Below are positions 1 to 12,917 of a DNA stretch of 64,000 nt, piece after piece (the stretch's first letter is position 1; each line of letters opens with the position of its first letter). The stretch is taken from assembly GCA_010094025.1 (NCBI GenBank), contig ML991798.1:124001-188000 (forward strand). Direction: 5' to 3'. Origin of the DNA: Viridothelium virens. Taxonomy: Eukaryota; Ascomycota; Dothideomycetes; Trypetheliales; Trypetheliaceae. The translations under genes and the position numbers were made by a program. The notes beneath the pieces are model-generated. The model did no database searches and was not told where the DNA came from. It saw only the letters and a program-made list of their open reading frames with translations.

Positions 1-89
1 AAAGTTCATCTCCATCATCCACCATTACATAGGCAGGTAGATGCCCAGCAACAATAAATCAAACAAAGAATGAAACTTAACGTAGTGCA

Positions 90-2105
90 TCATACACTGG
101 TAACCCTTCCAGTAGTCACGGCTTTCCTGGGCTGTCTCAGACTAATCACGCTCTCCAACTCCCTGAGCATGCTCGTCTCCGCATTCCGCTTCTCCATGAG
201 ACTCGCCCTTGTCTCCCTCTCATCGTGCATTTTCGCAATGCGCTCTTCCCGACTCAGGACCGACCGCTGCTTTGGCAGCCCAATCGCCTCGAAGACCTCT
301 TCGTCCGACTCGCTCGTTAGGGATGTGGCCGACGACAAGCCAGGCGGCTCGCCGTTTAACGCGCGGAGCGCATCTCCGGGACTGCCTCCTCCAGTGCTCT
401 CATCGACGACGGTAAGACCGCCCAAGCTGGGCACGGGAGAGCGTAGGCCCGAGGAAGAAGCGAGAGAGACGCGACGTTCGTGCTTATCGATGTTGAGGGC
501 AAGGGATTTCTTGCCTTCTTCCCAGGCCTGCTGGAGGGACTTGAGATCGGCGCCGATGGATTCGTACTGCTGCATGAGCGTGGAACCAAGCTCGGTGACG
601 TCCTCAGAGGCTTCGAGGGTCTTATTTGACTCTTCGCGGAGGAGCTGCATTTTGGCTTGGAGGCCGCGGATGCCCTGGGAGAGGGAGGTGAGTTTGCGGA
701 CTTGATTGCGGAGGCGTTCGCGACCAGGTGAGAGGGGACGGGCTTTGATTGGAGTTTGTGGGACATTGAATTGTTCTTCTTGATCGAGAATATCAACGAG
801 ATCTTTGATGGCACTGGCGATCGCGACGAGGAGACTATTCATGATATCAACCGCTGCACGCCACCGTAGAAAATCAGGTTTCTGGCCGTCGGCCCGGAGA
901 GCAAGCAAGCAACAGAGCGTCATGCGTTGGAGGATGTTGAGACGATAGTGATGGAGCTTCAGCGCTTTGAGATTCTCCAGTTCCTCCGGCTCCAGGTCGT
1001 CCAGGCCTAAGACGGCATCTTGCAGATCTTGATTACCAATTTCGTACACATCGAGATACTTTTCAAAATCATGTTCGTCCGCTAAATTGCGAAGTGCATT
1101 GTATGATTCTGCAAATTGAGGTACGACTGCCGCAAACGAAGTACGCAGCGCCTTCCTTAAGCGCTGGCATCGACGAGTTTGCGTTGTTTGCATCTTTTCT
1201 TCAAGACGTGTTACCGGAGGTAGCGGACTGCTAATTCTGTAGCCTCTAGCAACCAACTCGACTTCTTGTATCAGTAGGAGAGCGGAGCTGGTGCTTGCGT
1301 CCAGACCCTGTATGTGGGCGACAAGGGTCGACACAGACTCGACTGCTTCTTGGCGAAGATAACGTAGCCATTGTCGTCTCGCGGAGACGTATATACCAAT
1401 GATGAGAAGTGAAAACGCCGACAACACAATGAAGACTCTCAACCTATTTGGTCCCGCAGTCTGCGATGGCCTGGCCCAATTTAGCAGCCATACCAAAGCA
1501 TAGGCCGTCAAAGCTGTGGCTGCTGCTCCGACAGTATTGATTGGTATTGCTTGCGATTTCTCAAAGTTCGATGACTGTTCCCGTGGACTATTGAGCTGAG
1601 GAATGTTTGGTCGAAGAGCGCTTGGTCCAGGATTTTCGGTTAACAATTGGGATGCAACGATAATGTAGCGAAAGTGTTCGAGGAAGCGCGTGTGGTCAGC
1701 GCGACCCATCCGTGAGTTGATCGTATGCTAAGATAAGGCTCTCGCGTCAATTACTCGTGGACAACGAGCTGCTTCCCAGGACAACTTACCAACCACGCAT
1801 CATGCAGCCTTCCCACGACAGTGATGTTGGGTTTCTGCAGTTGAAGCCTCGCGGGGAGCTTATCTTTCAAGCGCGCACGTATAGCAGCAGTGCCCCGCGG
1901 AGCAAATGATGGCTGAGGTTGATGGGAGCTATTTGACCTGACGTCGGCCTCGAAATCGAAAGTCTGCTGTGGATCGCGCGTGCCTTCGGCTATCAAAGCC
2001 ATTAGTCAAACCTAAGTCGTCTTGAGGCCTTGTTGGATTGTAGGTTTTGAACACACCTTCAAGGTATTGAGCCAGGGGGGAGTCTTCGAGGACAATGGAG
2101 TCCAT
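90..2105 (-). CDS. Vezatin/Inp2-like membrane protein (myosin-binding domain)
   Basis: Predicted exons are 2105-2057, 1989-1790 and 1727-90, giving 628 aa in frame. The introns are 67 nt (with TGACTAATG before TAG) and 62 nt (donor GTAAGT). The start is the ATG at 2105, opening MDSIVLEDSPLAQYLE, which matches how I recall this fungal family beginning. Two hydrophobic segments lie close together in the first third (IPINTVGAAATALTAYALVW and RVFIVLSAFSLLIIGIYVSA), followed by a long, mostly helical and charged region and a Ser-rich acidic tail. This is the layout of the vezatin / peroxisome-inheritance Inp2 family (Pfam 'myosin-binding motif of peroxisomes'), where members tether a class V myosin to an organelle. 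The family call is from recalled resemblance; the peroxisome role here is inferred. Confidence 0.8.
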
Positions 2106-4530
2106 TAGGTTCGCATGATCGAGGCGCGTGCCCAAGGCTATTGAGCCGCGACGATGCCAGGAGGTAGGAGGTAGCGACGGCACGGAGCAAAGTCAATCAC
2201 GTGAAGGGTTCTTCAGCAGAATGGGATGAAAGTCGTCGTTACTGGTACACAGCGGGCAACAAGGCATCTCTGACTTCTTCTCGGAGGGTTGACGTGCTAT
2301 CAATGCGCAGATGAGGCCAAGGATCGTGGAGGGGAATCAAGGGTGGAACCATTCCGATGATTCGGTTTTCGTCTCCTGTTTCCTGTTTCCTGTTTCTAGG
2401 TTGTTTCCAGGACAGGGGCACAAGCGCCTCCGACGCCGAGGAAATTGCGACCACATATGTAACATCATTCCCACCTGCATCGCGCTCTGCAATCTTTTGG
2501 GGCTGAATTTTCAGAGTTTGATGGATTGACTATCTGACGGTATGACTCAATTGCGTCGTGATTGGTCGAATTGATGTCATAATGTACGTCAGATTGCGGC
2601 GTCACTCATATCGTACGGGAGACCGGCACTCCGTTTTCTTATTGTAGTAACGATCTTTCGAGGTGGAAGAACGTGTCTTGGAAAACAACGCATTGCATGA
2701 ATACGGTGTTTAAGCAAGTCAAATGCCGTAAAACCGTCGCCGATATTGGCTCTTTATCTTTGTTCTCTCTACTTTTTTACTTTCGTGCATTCGAGTGCAC
2801 TACGAGGTAGCCGTCAAGGTTCAGAGCGAAGTACGGAGTAGGCATCTGCCGACTACGGAGTATGCTGACTCTAGATTTGTAAACTTAGAGTAACAGGCTC
2901 GACTCAGACCTCCTCGTAGAATGTGACTAGGTAAGTATGGATCTTGAGCTCCGAAGAAGTGTTGATGATGCACAAGATGGCGGGGCAAGATACACATAAT
3001 ACTCCCCAAGCCTGTGAATTGTGAGATAGGATAGCTGGTCCTTCTTGCGAGTCTAATAGTGATATACCCCTAAAAGATATATTATGGTTCCACTATGTCC
3101 CTACTCCACTGGGGACTATCGACCAAGATATCTACCACATTAGGAAAGACAGCGGCTGAAGTGAGAGTGCCGAAGGAGTGCATATGGCGGCCGAAGGATC
3201 TGGTCAATAGCAACTTCAGAGTGCATCGTAGCTACGCCGTACCTGCGTTTCCAGTCACGAATTTAAGTCGGAGATCCGGTTCCAGTTTGGTCAGCCTCGG
3301 AATAGTAACTAATCATCACGCTTGAGGAAATGGCAAGCTGTTTGTCGTTCACCTCTAGTTTCGTTGGATGACGGTTGCGATTCCAACCGAAATTTCGGAC
3401 AATGTCGTGATAACGAATGCAATCATGGCTCGAAACGTCCATGCACCTGTCTACCTGCTTCAGGGTCCTCAAGCCCGCAGAGATTGGAAAGCAAAAAGTG
3501 CAGGGGGCCGAAGTGAGGGACCAACACTATCTTCTAAAGTATCCGGCGATACCTAGGTAGAGTACCTCATACCTACGCGGCAGACACGGCAGTGCGGCGT
3601 CAATGCCACCCACTCCGGACTTGGCCTTCCCTCACCCCTTCGCGCTCTTACTCTAACAGCGCAGTAGCATCAACCTGTAGCAGTAGAAGCACCGGCTTTT
3701 GCGTGCACGTTTGCGAGGTAGGTTTCGTCTTTCGCGCCTTTTGAAGCGTTCCCGGAGCTGCCTCTTTCTGTCACTCGGGCCGGCTTCGCCCAGTCCATGC
3801 TGAGAGCCCTTGATGGCGCTGTCGAAACACTCAGCATCAGAGAGCAACGTATCGTCACGCCGCCCTCAAGATGACTCAGATGAGGCCGTGCCTGGCCTAG
3901 ATACGGTCCTCAGATGCAATCCGGATCGCTCTAACACTAGCCATTATCCGGCCATGAGCCTTCTTGCGTCCCCCAATAGGTTGCGTGTACTTTCATTTAG
4001 TCTTCTCTTTATGCCTCCTGCCACTTCTATCATTCCTTAACGTTGACCCTGTGGCGTCGAGTCTTCTAGCCTTTTCGTTCGTCAGGCGCGAGATTAAAAG
4101 ACCCATACATACAGGCCTCTTTCAGCCCTGGCACGGCAGTCCGCTTCTCATGCAGTACATTGCACTATCTGATGCACATACCCCTGAGGTCTTTTTTTTT
4201 TTCTTTGAAAACTCATCGTGGGAAGATTCATGACAAAGGTATCTAACAATTTCCCACGATCTCGATTTCGTCTCATTCTCGGGTTTGTCTACCATTCGTT
4301 CTTTCCCTATCCGATGCTCCTTAGCTTTTTGAACATATCCTCGAGCAGATATGTCTTGGCCAACACATATATCGCCCCCTTCACCCAAGCTCAGCCGGTT
4401 CGCTCTAGGAGCACCCTGTTTCTCAGCCGTGGATCAACAGAGCTACCTACTCTGGTCACCTCCTTCACCAGTATCATCCTGGTCTCTTACCCCTGCATCT
4501 TACGACCACCTCTTTCGAAGAATCGCGTCC
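2106..4530. other. Intergenic, no supported gene
   Basis: This 2.4 kb stretch separates the divergent vezatin-like gene (-) and the orphan at 4531 (+). The open frames inside are short, overlap on both strands and show no family resemblance. It holds a three-copy CCTGTTT tandem near 2376-2397, two copies of TACGGAGTA (2832 and 2854) and an 11-T run at 4192-4202. It presumably contains both promoters. Confidence 0.6.
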
Positions 4531-5499
4531 ATGGACGAAGAGCAGCGTATTGCCGCCGCAAAATCGAGCGTGAGCGAAATTTACAACGCTCTCAGCACTA
4601 ATCCTTCGGCCTGGCAATTCTCCCTTACGACGGCGCGTGGAGCCATGACCGCGATTGACGCAACAACATACATGAGGCGCGGAGACCAACACGACGATCA
4701 AGTGTGGCTTGTGAACGGCTTACAAAAGCTTGCGTACCATGAGCCCGATGTGGGAGCCGTAAATGACATCTCTGAGTGGTGCCTAAGAAGCTGGCTTGTG
4801 ATACTCCAAAATCATCCGAATAGCGTAGAGGTCTTGAAAGGTCAATACTTTTCAAGTTCTGCCAGTCACCCGAACTACTGACGCCCTCACAGGTATTGGA
4901 CAGAACTGGCTACTCAAAGCTCAGGCGCCACTCGCTCGAATACATCGACAAGAAGTCAGCTCGTCGTCAAGCGGAGCCAGCACTGGACGATCTGCTACGT
5001 TCGCGTCAATGGAGATAACCCGAAGCCAAGAGGAACGAGCAGCGACACAACAGGCCGCTGAAGCCGAGGCACGTCTTGGGCTTCCTGACTACGTCGAAGC
5101 TCGAGCGATCCTTGTGCCGGCCACCGAATATCTCAGTCGCGCAGTTGAGAATCTGGCCGGGCAGGACACGACGTCCGGAGAGCTTCTCTCAATGGTACAC
5201 TAGCGCATACTGCTTCGCTGAGTGGCTTTTTGACTACTCTTACGTTGTAACCGAAGCAAAAGCTAACTTGTAGCATAGACGGCTGAGGCCTACATGAACC
5301 TGGGCAACGTCTCTTACGCTCGTGTTAATGAGGGATACTTTCGACAAGCCGTGACCTACCTACGGCGAGCAGCAGCTATTGAGGGATACGTACTGGCGTC
5401 GTATCTACAACAGTGAGCAGCAGGTGCGGACATGGTTGAGTCGATTTGCTAATGCGGGAATACAGATATTTGGACGATTTCGGGCGATTAGTGGAGTAG
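4531..5499 (+). CDS. Conserved fungal protein of unknown function, TPR-like
   Basis: Four exons (4531-4840, 4893-5194, 5279-5412, 5466-5499) join in frame to 259 aa. The introns are 52, 84 and 53 nt. The start is the ATG opening MDEEQRIAAAKSSV; upstream open frame has no good coding character. The sequence is helical, with repeated patterns such as RIAAAKSSVSEIYNALS, YVEARAILVPATEYLSRAVE and AEAYMNLGNVSYARVNEGYF, the last two reading like TPR helices. The C-terminus SYLQQYLDDFGRLVE is one I recall as conserved in a widespread Pezizomycotina hypothetical protein. No catalytic motif, signal peptide or membrane segment is seen. A scaffolding role is possible but is only inferred from the helical repeats. 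Confidence 0.8.
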
Positions 5500-6466
5500 T
5501 CTTAACTTCGAAAGAATTCGATGGGGGAAACTCTTTCTCCTGCCCGGAAGCTTGCTTGTTCTATGTTCGAATGGCTTTCTATCTTGAATACTTGGTTGAT
5601 TTCTGTTGCTTGAAGCGCAGGATGCTCTTTTCTTTCGCTCATTTGACGCACTCGAGCGCTGATCTCTTTCAGATAAGGGACGCAGTTAGCTTTGATGCGA
5701 CGCTTCTATTACATGAAATAGACTTGAATTTTTGCACGCATGATCCATACAGCTTTTCATTTCTGCCTGACCTACAAGGTCACCCGGCACCTCGCGAAGC
5801 TGATGTCTCTTTTCTGAGTTCTCAAACCTCTAGAAATTTCGCTGGCCTAGACGAAGATCGATAAGCAGATCAAATCGTAAGGTAAGATACCCAGTTCGCC
5901 ACCAAGCCACTATGCTTACTCACGGAGACGGAACTGAAGGCCGGTGCCCGGGCCACTCATGATCAGCATACAATGCAACTTTACTGTTCGTCATGAGCCA
6001 AAGGAGAAGCTGCGTCATTGTCAGCGCCGGTCGTTGCTTTGTCTGGGGTAGCGAAGTTTAGGCGAGTCTCGCTTGACACGGGCACTAACGAGACAGACAT
6101 GTAAGCGGCAGGAAGGTGCCCTGGGCGGTGCTGGGGGTCGGACGTTCGGTTCTCCGTAATGAGCCGTTGGCCGAATCACCTTCAACAACGACGACGACTA
6201 CTACCCACGCTACCACACCTCAGATATCCCCATTATCTTCGTCTGTCGTGATCACGACTTACACAAATGTCGTTCTGTACCTAGACCTGCCTGGAACTTG
6301 CAAATTGCCGCTGCAGCCGTCGAATCTTCCCAGCAGAAATTGAGAACTCTAAGCCTCGTGAAAAAACCATTCGCTTTCACCAACGCCGTCTCGACGCAAC
6401 TGGAAGAATCTGAGCGAATTGCGCCGGACCTTCAGGAACGCTCAGCCTCACAGCTCTTCTAAGAAC
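5500..6466. other. Intergenic / 5' leader of EMC6
   Basis: 967 bp between two plus-strand genes. I see no supported coding exon. A (CGA)n/(CTA)n-like stretch encoding poly-Thr around 6185-6210 lacks an ATG and is most likely leader sequence. Confidence 0.5.
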
Positions 6467-6908
6467 ATGCTGGACGAACGAGAACTCGCGCTCCATCCGG
6501 TAGTTCAGGATAGCGTGCAGCACAACAACAGAGTAAACCTACCCTCTTCCTCGACTAACGCCCTCATTTGGCCTATCCCAACCCTGGTCTCCCTCCTTTC
6601 CCGTTTTCATGTCTGCTTGAGGCTAACATTATATTATGATTCAGACGGTTTCAAACATCCGCAATCTCACCGCCTCCCTATTCGGCGTCGCCGCCGGTAC
6701 CCTCGGCCTCGAATCCTGGCCTGGCTTCCTCTTCTACCTTCTAGGCACCCTTCTTGTGTCCCTGCTCATCCTAGTTTGCCGGGCTGAGAATGCGCCAGGA
6801 AAATATTTTCATCGTCCAACAGCTGAGCTCTGGGGTGGCGACATGATGAGCGGGCTAAGTAGCTTTGTGCTGACTTGGACGTTGTTTTATGGGCTTGTCA
6901 GGGCATGA
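6467..6908 (+). CDS. EMC6: ER membrane protein complex subunit 6 (EMC6)
   Basis: Two exons, 6467-6532 and 6645-6908, with a 112-nt intron ending in TTCAG, give 109 aa. The N-terminus MLDERELALHPVVQDSVQHN and the core NIRNLTASLFGVAAGTLGLE are hallmarks of EMC6. Hydrophobic helices follow (WPGFLFYLLGTLLVSLLILV; FVLTWTLFYGLV), as expected of this small multi-pass ER protein. EMC6 sits in the membrane-embedded core of the ER membrane protein complex, which inserts tail-anchored and multi-pass proteins. Length and C-terminus (LTWTLFYGLVRA) agree with the family, so the gene appears complete. Confidence 0.93.
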
Positions 6909-8063
6909 AAATTCACCAGTGGGCTCGGCAACGAGTCATTCAGGTCTGATAGGGCTGCATATACTCTCCGCATTCGACACCGCCTCCGCCGGCTCAGCTC
7001 CAGTTCGTGGCAAGACCGAACGATGGATGCGGGATGATCCGCCTGGGTACTATCGCCATTTATGACTCCTTGTGGCTGGTGGTATACAACAGTCCTACTA
7101 GCCAGCATTTGATGAGGCCTTTGCTGACAAAAGTGGCGAGATGCGGGTCACATAATCGCTAGAATCATTAGCGACATCGCGCCAAGCACTTCGATGTTTC
7201 GCATATGTGGTATTGCAGCGTAGATTGGGAGGAGTGGTTGATCGTAGGCTACGACCTGTGTCAGCTCTGTTTGGAATAAGGAGCTTCCAGAACGTTCTCA
7301 ATACCCATTACCCGTCACGATACCCTTTGTTGAGCACCGTATGATTTGCGTTTTAGTACATCTGTAAAATAAAAAGTCCGATTTCCCTTTTCCGTAATTC
7401 CGGCAAATGGATCGACTGTGTCTGGTGCTGTCTTGAGGTCTTTTTCTTATCCATCCAAGCAGCTTTAAAAAATTTACATCAATCACAGATTTTACCACTG
7501 TAGGTATCTACACGCGAAGCCATATATTTATGATCCCACCGATATGGAGTACTGACTTTTGATCTCCATAGCCCTATCCCGTTTCACTTGGACTGAAACG
7601 ACTAGAGCACCATCGTCGTCATTATAATCACATGCCCCTTCCCTACGTGGTTACCCTTGGCTACCTTTGAGTCTTGACTTCTGGACTGGATTTTCTACTT
7701 ACGCAACCGATGCTGATGGCTTACAATATTCCCTTGAGCAAAATTATTTCAACAGTATTGCATCCATGCTGTGCGGGTGACTACGGACCGCTATGCTCCA
7801 GGACAACATCAGTGGATGGGCGAATAAGCCAAGAAATAGAGTTGATTCAAGATCTATCTGTCCACGGGTTGAAGCAACCAAGAACGAGGACAGAAAGTTG
7901 ACGTCAAAGTGCCATACGCTCGAGAAACGCAAATTGCTTTTCATCCCATCTAGCCGCTCCATTGTGAAATAAGAAAGAATAAATCACTTCCCCGTCTCCG
8001 CTAGTCCCGGGTAGTAAACTCCTGTAAACGCTATCACATTCGCATGTTCTTACTTTCACCCCT
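6909..8063. other. Intergenic between convergent genes
   Basis: 1.15 kb between the ends of EMC6 (+) and the CPSase gene (-). Only short overlapping open frames occur, none with family resemblance. It should hold both 3' UTRs and terminators; no repeat or RNA gene was recognised. Confidence 0.5.
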
Positions 8064-11000
8064 TCACAATGGCTTCCCCCGAATGAACTCGCTCCATCTG
8101 CGTACTTCACTAGGTATCTCGCCCTCTTTCTTCGGCAATTTGGCAGCCATGCACTGAGCGAACAACATTGCTGTCTGAATGGTCCAAATGTTAGTATCCA
8201 GCAAGTTCATCTCCGGAAGAAAAAAAAGGAGTTCCAAAACGGGGTGTGGGCTTGGAAGGCTGAACTCACCTTGGGCTCCATGAATAACGGCCGACCAAAA
8301 TCTACAGCGTTCCTCCTCATCACATAATCTTCGTCCAGCATGCTACTTGCTCGTGCCGCCGCCAAGTTGAACACCCCCCGAACATCATACCGCTCAAACA
8401 CCTCTCTCAGCGCCCTCTTATCCTCTTTTGGAAATTCGATCACCTCAACCGTGACACCTTCTCCCCCTTTCTCTTCCAAGTGCCTCTTCACCTCCTCAGT
8501 CACGGCAAACAACCGAAAACCCAAGGGCTTCAACACCTTCACAATCTCGCCCAACATCCCAGTCCCCGTATCCCCACCAAACAGCAACCCCTCACCCGGA
8601 ACCGGCGTCCGGAAATTCATCATGCTCTGCGCCGCCGTCCAGTATGCCTCGATCAGGTCCTTGCCGAAACACGCCATCTCGCCCGTGCTCGCCATCTCGA
8701 CGCCAAGGTACGGATCCGCGCCCGCGAGCCGGGTCCACGAGAACTGGGGCACCTTGACCGCAAGGTAGTCGCGGCCGGGCGCGGGTTGGTCCGGCTGCGG
8801 TGATGATGATGGTGGGGGCTGGATGAGGTCAACGGGAGCGGGGGTGTCGCGGCCGACGAGGACACGGGTGGCCACATCGATGAAGTTGGTGCCTAACACT
8901 TTGGAGACGAAGGGGAAGGAGCGGGAGGCACGGAGGTTGCATTCGATGACCTTGAGCTGCGGGTCGGCTTCGGGGGAGTGGGGATCGGGGGCTTGGATAA
9001 TTTGCATATTGAAGGGCCCGGTGATGCTCCAGGCTTTGGCGACCTTCTGTGCGATCTCCTTGACTCGTTCGAGGGTTCGTGTCGTCAGGTTGGCAGGAGG
9101 CAGCACGAGCGATGCATCACCAGAGTGAACGCCTGCGTTTTCGATGTGCTCGCTGACGGCGTGCACGAGGAGCGTACCGCCAGAGGCGACGGCATCGACG
9201 TCGATTTCTTGAGCGCCCGAGATGAATTTTGTAATAACGACGGGATGATCCGGGGAGACATTGCTGGCGGCAAGGAGTTTGTCTTTGAGCTGGTCTTCCG
9301 AATGGATCACTGTCATCGCAGCACCGCTAAGAACATAACTTGGGCGAACAAGAACGGGATATCCAACAGTTTCTGCAAAGGCATGAGCATCGTCGAAAGA
9401 AGTGAGCTCTTTCCAGGCCGGTTGGTCAACTCCGATGGAGTCCAAAATTTGACTGAACTTGTGCCTGTCCTCCGCCTTATCAATGTCACGAGGGTCTGTT
9501 CCTAAGACCTTTGCCTTGCCCTTCTCTTGCAGCTGAAGGGCGATGTTCTGTGGTAATTGTCCACCCACACTCACAACTACCCCCGATGCGCACTCGAGCT
9601 CATAAATGTCCATTACACGTTCGTAGCTCAGTTCCTCGAAATATAATTTGTCAGCAACGTCAAAGTCAGTGCTATAGGTTTCAGGATTGTAATTGATCAT
9701 GACGGTCTTTTTGCCCAACTGCTTGAGAGAGAGAGTAGCATTCACAGCACACCAATCGAACTCAACAGAGGATCCGATACGGTAGACACCGCTGCCCAAG
9801 ACGACAACACCGTGATCGTTGAAGGTAACATCATGAGTTGTGGCGTTGTACGTGGTATAGAGATAATTTGTGTCGGCAGGAAATTCAGCTGCCAACGTAT
9901 CGATTTTCTTGACGAAAGGCTTGATACCAAAGCTTTTTCTTCTTGCGCGCACCTCTTCCTCGGTGCTATGGACGCATTTGGCTATTTGTTTATCAGAGAA
10001 GCCCAGTTTCTTTGCCTTCACCAGAAGTTCTTTTTTCAGCCCGAAGAGGCTACCGATGTCCTCAAGTTCGTGAGTACAATCGACAATGTTTTGCAGTTTG
10101 TACAAGAACCACTTATCGATCTTGGTGAGCTCGTGGACTCGATCAACCGAATAATTTTCGTGTAGCATGGCTTGACCGACGGCCAGCCAACGACGGTCTG
10201 TAGGGTTCTTGAGTACCTCATCAAGGTCGTCGAATTTATCGCCTTGGAAACCGAGGTATTTTGGATCAACTTGACGAATGGCCTTTTGGAAAGACTCTTC
10301 GAATGTGCGACCGATTGCCATGACTTCTCCTACAGACTTCATGGAGCTACCGATACTGCGATTGACATTTTGAAATTTGCCCAGGTCCCACCTTGGAATC
10401 TTTGTTACGATGTAGTCAAGGCTAGGCTCGAAATTAGCCGTAGTTGTTCTTGTCACTGCGTTGGGTAATTCTGGTAATGTATGGCCTAGCCCAATTTTCG
10501 CAGCAGTATACGCAAGTGGGTATCCAGTCGCTTTGGATGCAAGGGCAGAAGAACGAGAGAGACGAGCATTAATTTCGATGACTCTGTAATCTAGGCCATC
10601 CGGTTGTAGTGCGTATTGGACATTGCATTCTCCGACAACACCAAGATGACGAACAATCTTGATAGCGGCAGTTCGAAGCATATGATATTCCTCATCACTC
10701 AAAGTCTGACTTGGAGAAACGACAATACTGTCTCCAGTGTGGACACCTAGGGGGTCAAAGTTCTCCATGTTGCAGACGGTAATGCAATTGTCGCTTGCAT
10801 CTCGAACAACTTCGTACTCGGCCTCCTTCCACCCCTTGAGGGATTTTTCGACAAGAATCTGAGGTGATAGGGTGAGAGAGCGCGCAGAGAGATCCCTTAA
10901 TTCCTCAGGGTTATTCGCAAAGCCGGAGCCCAGCCCACCGAGTGCGTACGCTGCGCGGACGATTATGGGATATCCGACTGTCTCAGCGGCCTGTAGAGCT

Positions 11001-11820
11001 TCATCCACGGTGCTGACTGCAATAGACTCTGCAATCGGTATATCAATTTCTTTCAATGCTTTTGCAAACAAGTCTCGGTCTTCGCTAGTCCTCAGAGTTT
11101 GAATGCTTGTGCCCAGTACCTTGACCCCATATCTTTCGAAGATGCCCATCTCGTCCATTTTGACGCCCAGATTTAGTGCGGTCTGACCGCCAAAGCTAAG
11201 GAAGATGCCATCAGGACGTTCTCGCTCAATGACATAGGTGACGTATTCGGGTGTGACAGGCAGATAGTAAACTTCGTCGGCGAGCACGTGTGCAGTTTGG
11301 ATGGTAGCGATGTTAGGATTTATGAGGACGGAAGAGACACCAGCCTCTTTTAGAGCTTTCAGAGCTTGTGATCCTATACATGGAGCTCGAATTAACATTC
11401 ATGCCACTATGACTCATAGAGTAGCAAAAGAGTAGTCTGAGATTTGAGTGTACACAATTGAGATATGGATAACGAACCAGAGTAATCAAACTCCCCAGCT
11501 TGACCTATACTCAGGCCGCCGCTGCCAATGACAAGCACCTTCTTGACATCAACAAGGTTGCGAGCACCAGCGATAGCTCCGCTGTCCAGGTAAGCTCTCG
11601 CATTTGGGGCCACCTGGCTCTGATTTTTGCGGGACCGGCAGCTGGAGAAAGCTCGATTCTGAGTGTTGAAAGCCTTTCGATTCAACTTGAAGGATGTTAA
11701 GGGAGAATTGGCGTTTTGGGTGCTGAAAACACGGCTTGAAGGTTGCGGAGGAGCAAAGAACTTCGGACAATGTTGCTTGCAGGACGCAGCAGTCCTGACC
11801 AGGCGCCCACAAAGAGCCAT
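8064..11820 (-). CDS. CPA2: Arginine-specific carbamoyl-phosphate synthase, large subunit, mitochondrial
   Basis: Exons 11820-11478, 11373-8270 and 8174-8064 give 1185 aa; the introns are 104 and 95 nt. The start chosen is the ATG opening [18 protein letters not shown]: no in-frame ATG was found upstream in the open frame, and it begins an Arg/Ser-rich, acid-poor presequence typical of mitochondrial import. The enzyme ligates bicarbonate, glutamine-derived ammonia and two ATP to carbamoyl phosphate for arginine synthesis. Visible are [20 protein letters not shown], the two halves with ATP-grasp domains ([37 protein letters not shown]), a central linker and a C-terminal MGS-like domain. The last small exon supplies [20 protein letters not shown] and the family's terminal [10 protein letters not shown]. 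It would partner the small amidotransferase subunit, which is not in this window. Confidence 0.96.
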
Positions 11821-12917
11821 TGCAGCCACGCAATCCGTCGTCAAGTACTGCAATGCTCTGTTGATGAAGCCCAAGGGGCTCTGTGGGCGCCAATTGGGGA
11901 TGGCGTCGAGTCTGTTCACCGCAAGCTTCGCGACTCGAGTCAACAGCAGTAAAAATTTAGGGTGACGCTAAGATAAGCTGATAAGCCAGCAACTGACGTA
12001 GATCTCAGTCAGGGGTTACAGAGTGGTACAGGGACCTAGGTAGGTACATTTCGACATAGAGCACGAGACCAATGCTATCCGGACCACGAACAGCTATCGT
12101 AAGATATATCCAGAGTGAATCGTGCTGAGAGCGAGCGCGCGAAAAGGGTATGGTCCGTCTTTTCAAATCACAAGGGTTCCATATCGTACCTCACTGTACT
12201 TCACAACACCTTCGTCATGCCGCATGTCATCCCGCCTTCAGAAAAAATCTTGCTGGGTCCAGTGCGCATTTCTTAGGGTTTATCTCCAAATTGAAAGTTT
12301 ACCATGGCATGCATGGCTTGCAGAACAATGTGGGGCCAAGGGCCAACCCCCTGGTCTATATCTCAACCTCCTCCGCGGAAGCTGTACGGAGTACTCTACT
12401 GAGTATTCAAGTGTGACGCAGCTTCCTACCTGCTGAAGGATCAACGATTACCCACTTCCAATGCCTCACAGACAGTCTTCGCTGAATCACCTGAAGCTTG
12501 ATGCCGATTCTAATTCAGCAGATCAACCGATCGATAAAGAAAGTTGCTCACTACATTTCGTTAGGGTTGTCCTCATCACGATCAGAAACACTGCCGAGAG
12601 ATTCCGAATTATCCCAGCTACCGAAGGTGAGCACCGTGCAAAGTAGACGATCGATGTGCCAGTGAACACAGCATTGGAATAACAAACGAGGTCAGTTTCT
12701 TCGAAGTGCTATTCTATTCTAAAGCTACCCGCAGGAAACAGTTCATCCCATACACAGATATTGATATGCTTGCTGGAATCAATATCAGCTTAATTCTCGA
12801 TAGTCTCTCTTTCATTCATGCACTCAGAATAAGGTATCAGGGAATTATGCTGGCATGTCTTGACATCAACACGCTAGATCGCTACTTCAGGTACTGAAGA
12901 ACGAATGACCAATAATA
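11821..12917. other. Intergenic upstream of CPA2
   Basis: 1.1 kb holding the CPA2 promoter and the 3' flank of the AAA ATPase gene. One TACGGAGTA copy lies at 12385. No supported coding exon or RNA gene was seen. Confidence 0.5.
11937..11942 (-). promoter_or_regulatory. Possible CPC1/Gcn4-type site upstream of CPA2
   Basis: TGACTC on the minus strand, about 117 bp upstream of the chosen ATG; TGACGT lies further up at 11994-11999. TGACTC is the core bound by the Gcn4/CPC1/CpcA bZIP activators of amino-acid biosynthesis, which fits an arginine gene. A six-base match can occur by chance. Confidence 0.35.

Noticed and set aside
5379-5864. 161-codon plus-strand frame overlapping the 3' end of the conserved orphan
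   Set aside because: It overlaps real exons in another frame and has no family resemblance.
11821-11943. Extension of the CPSase frame upstream of ATG 11820
   Set aside because: The extended frame begins with TTG, includes acidic residues unlike a presequence, and no in-frame ATG was found.
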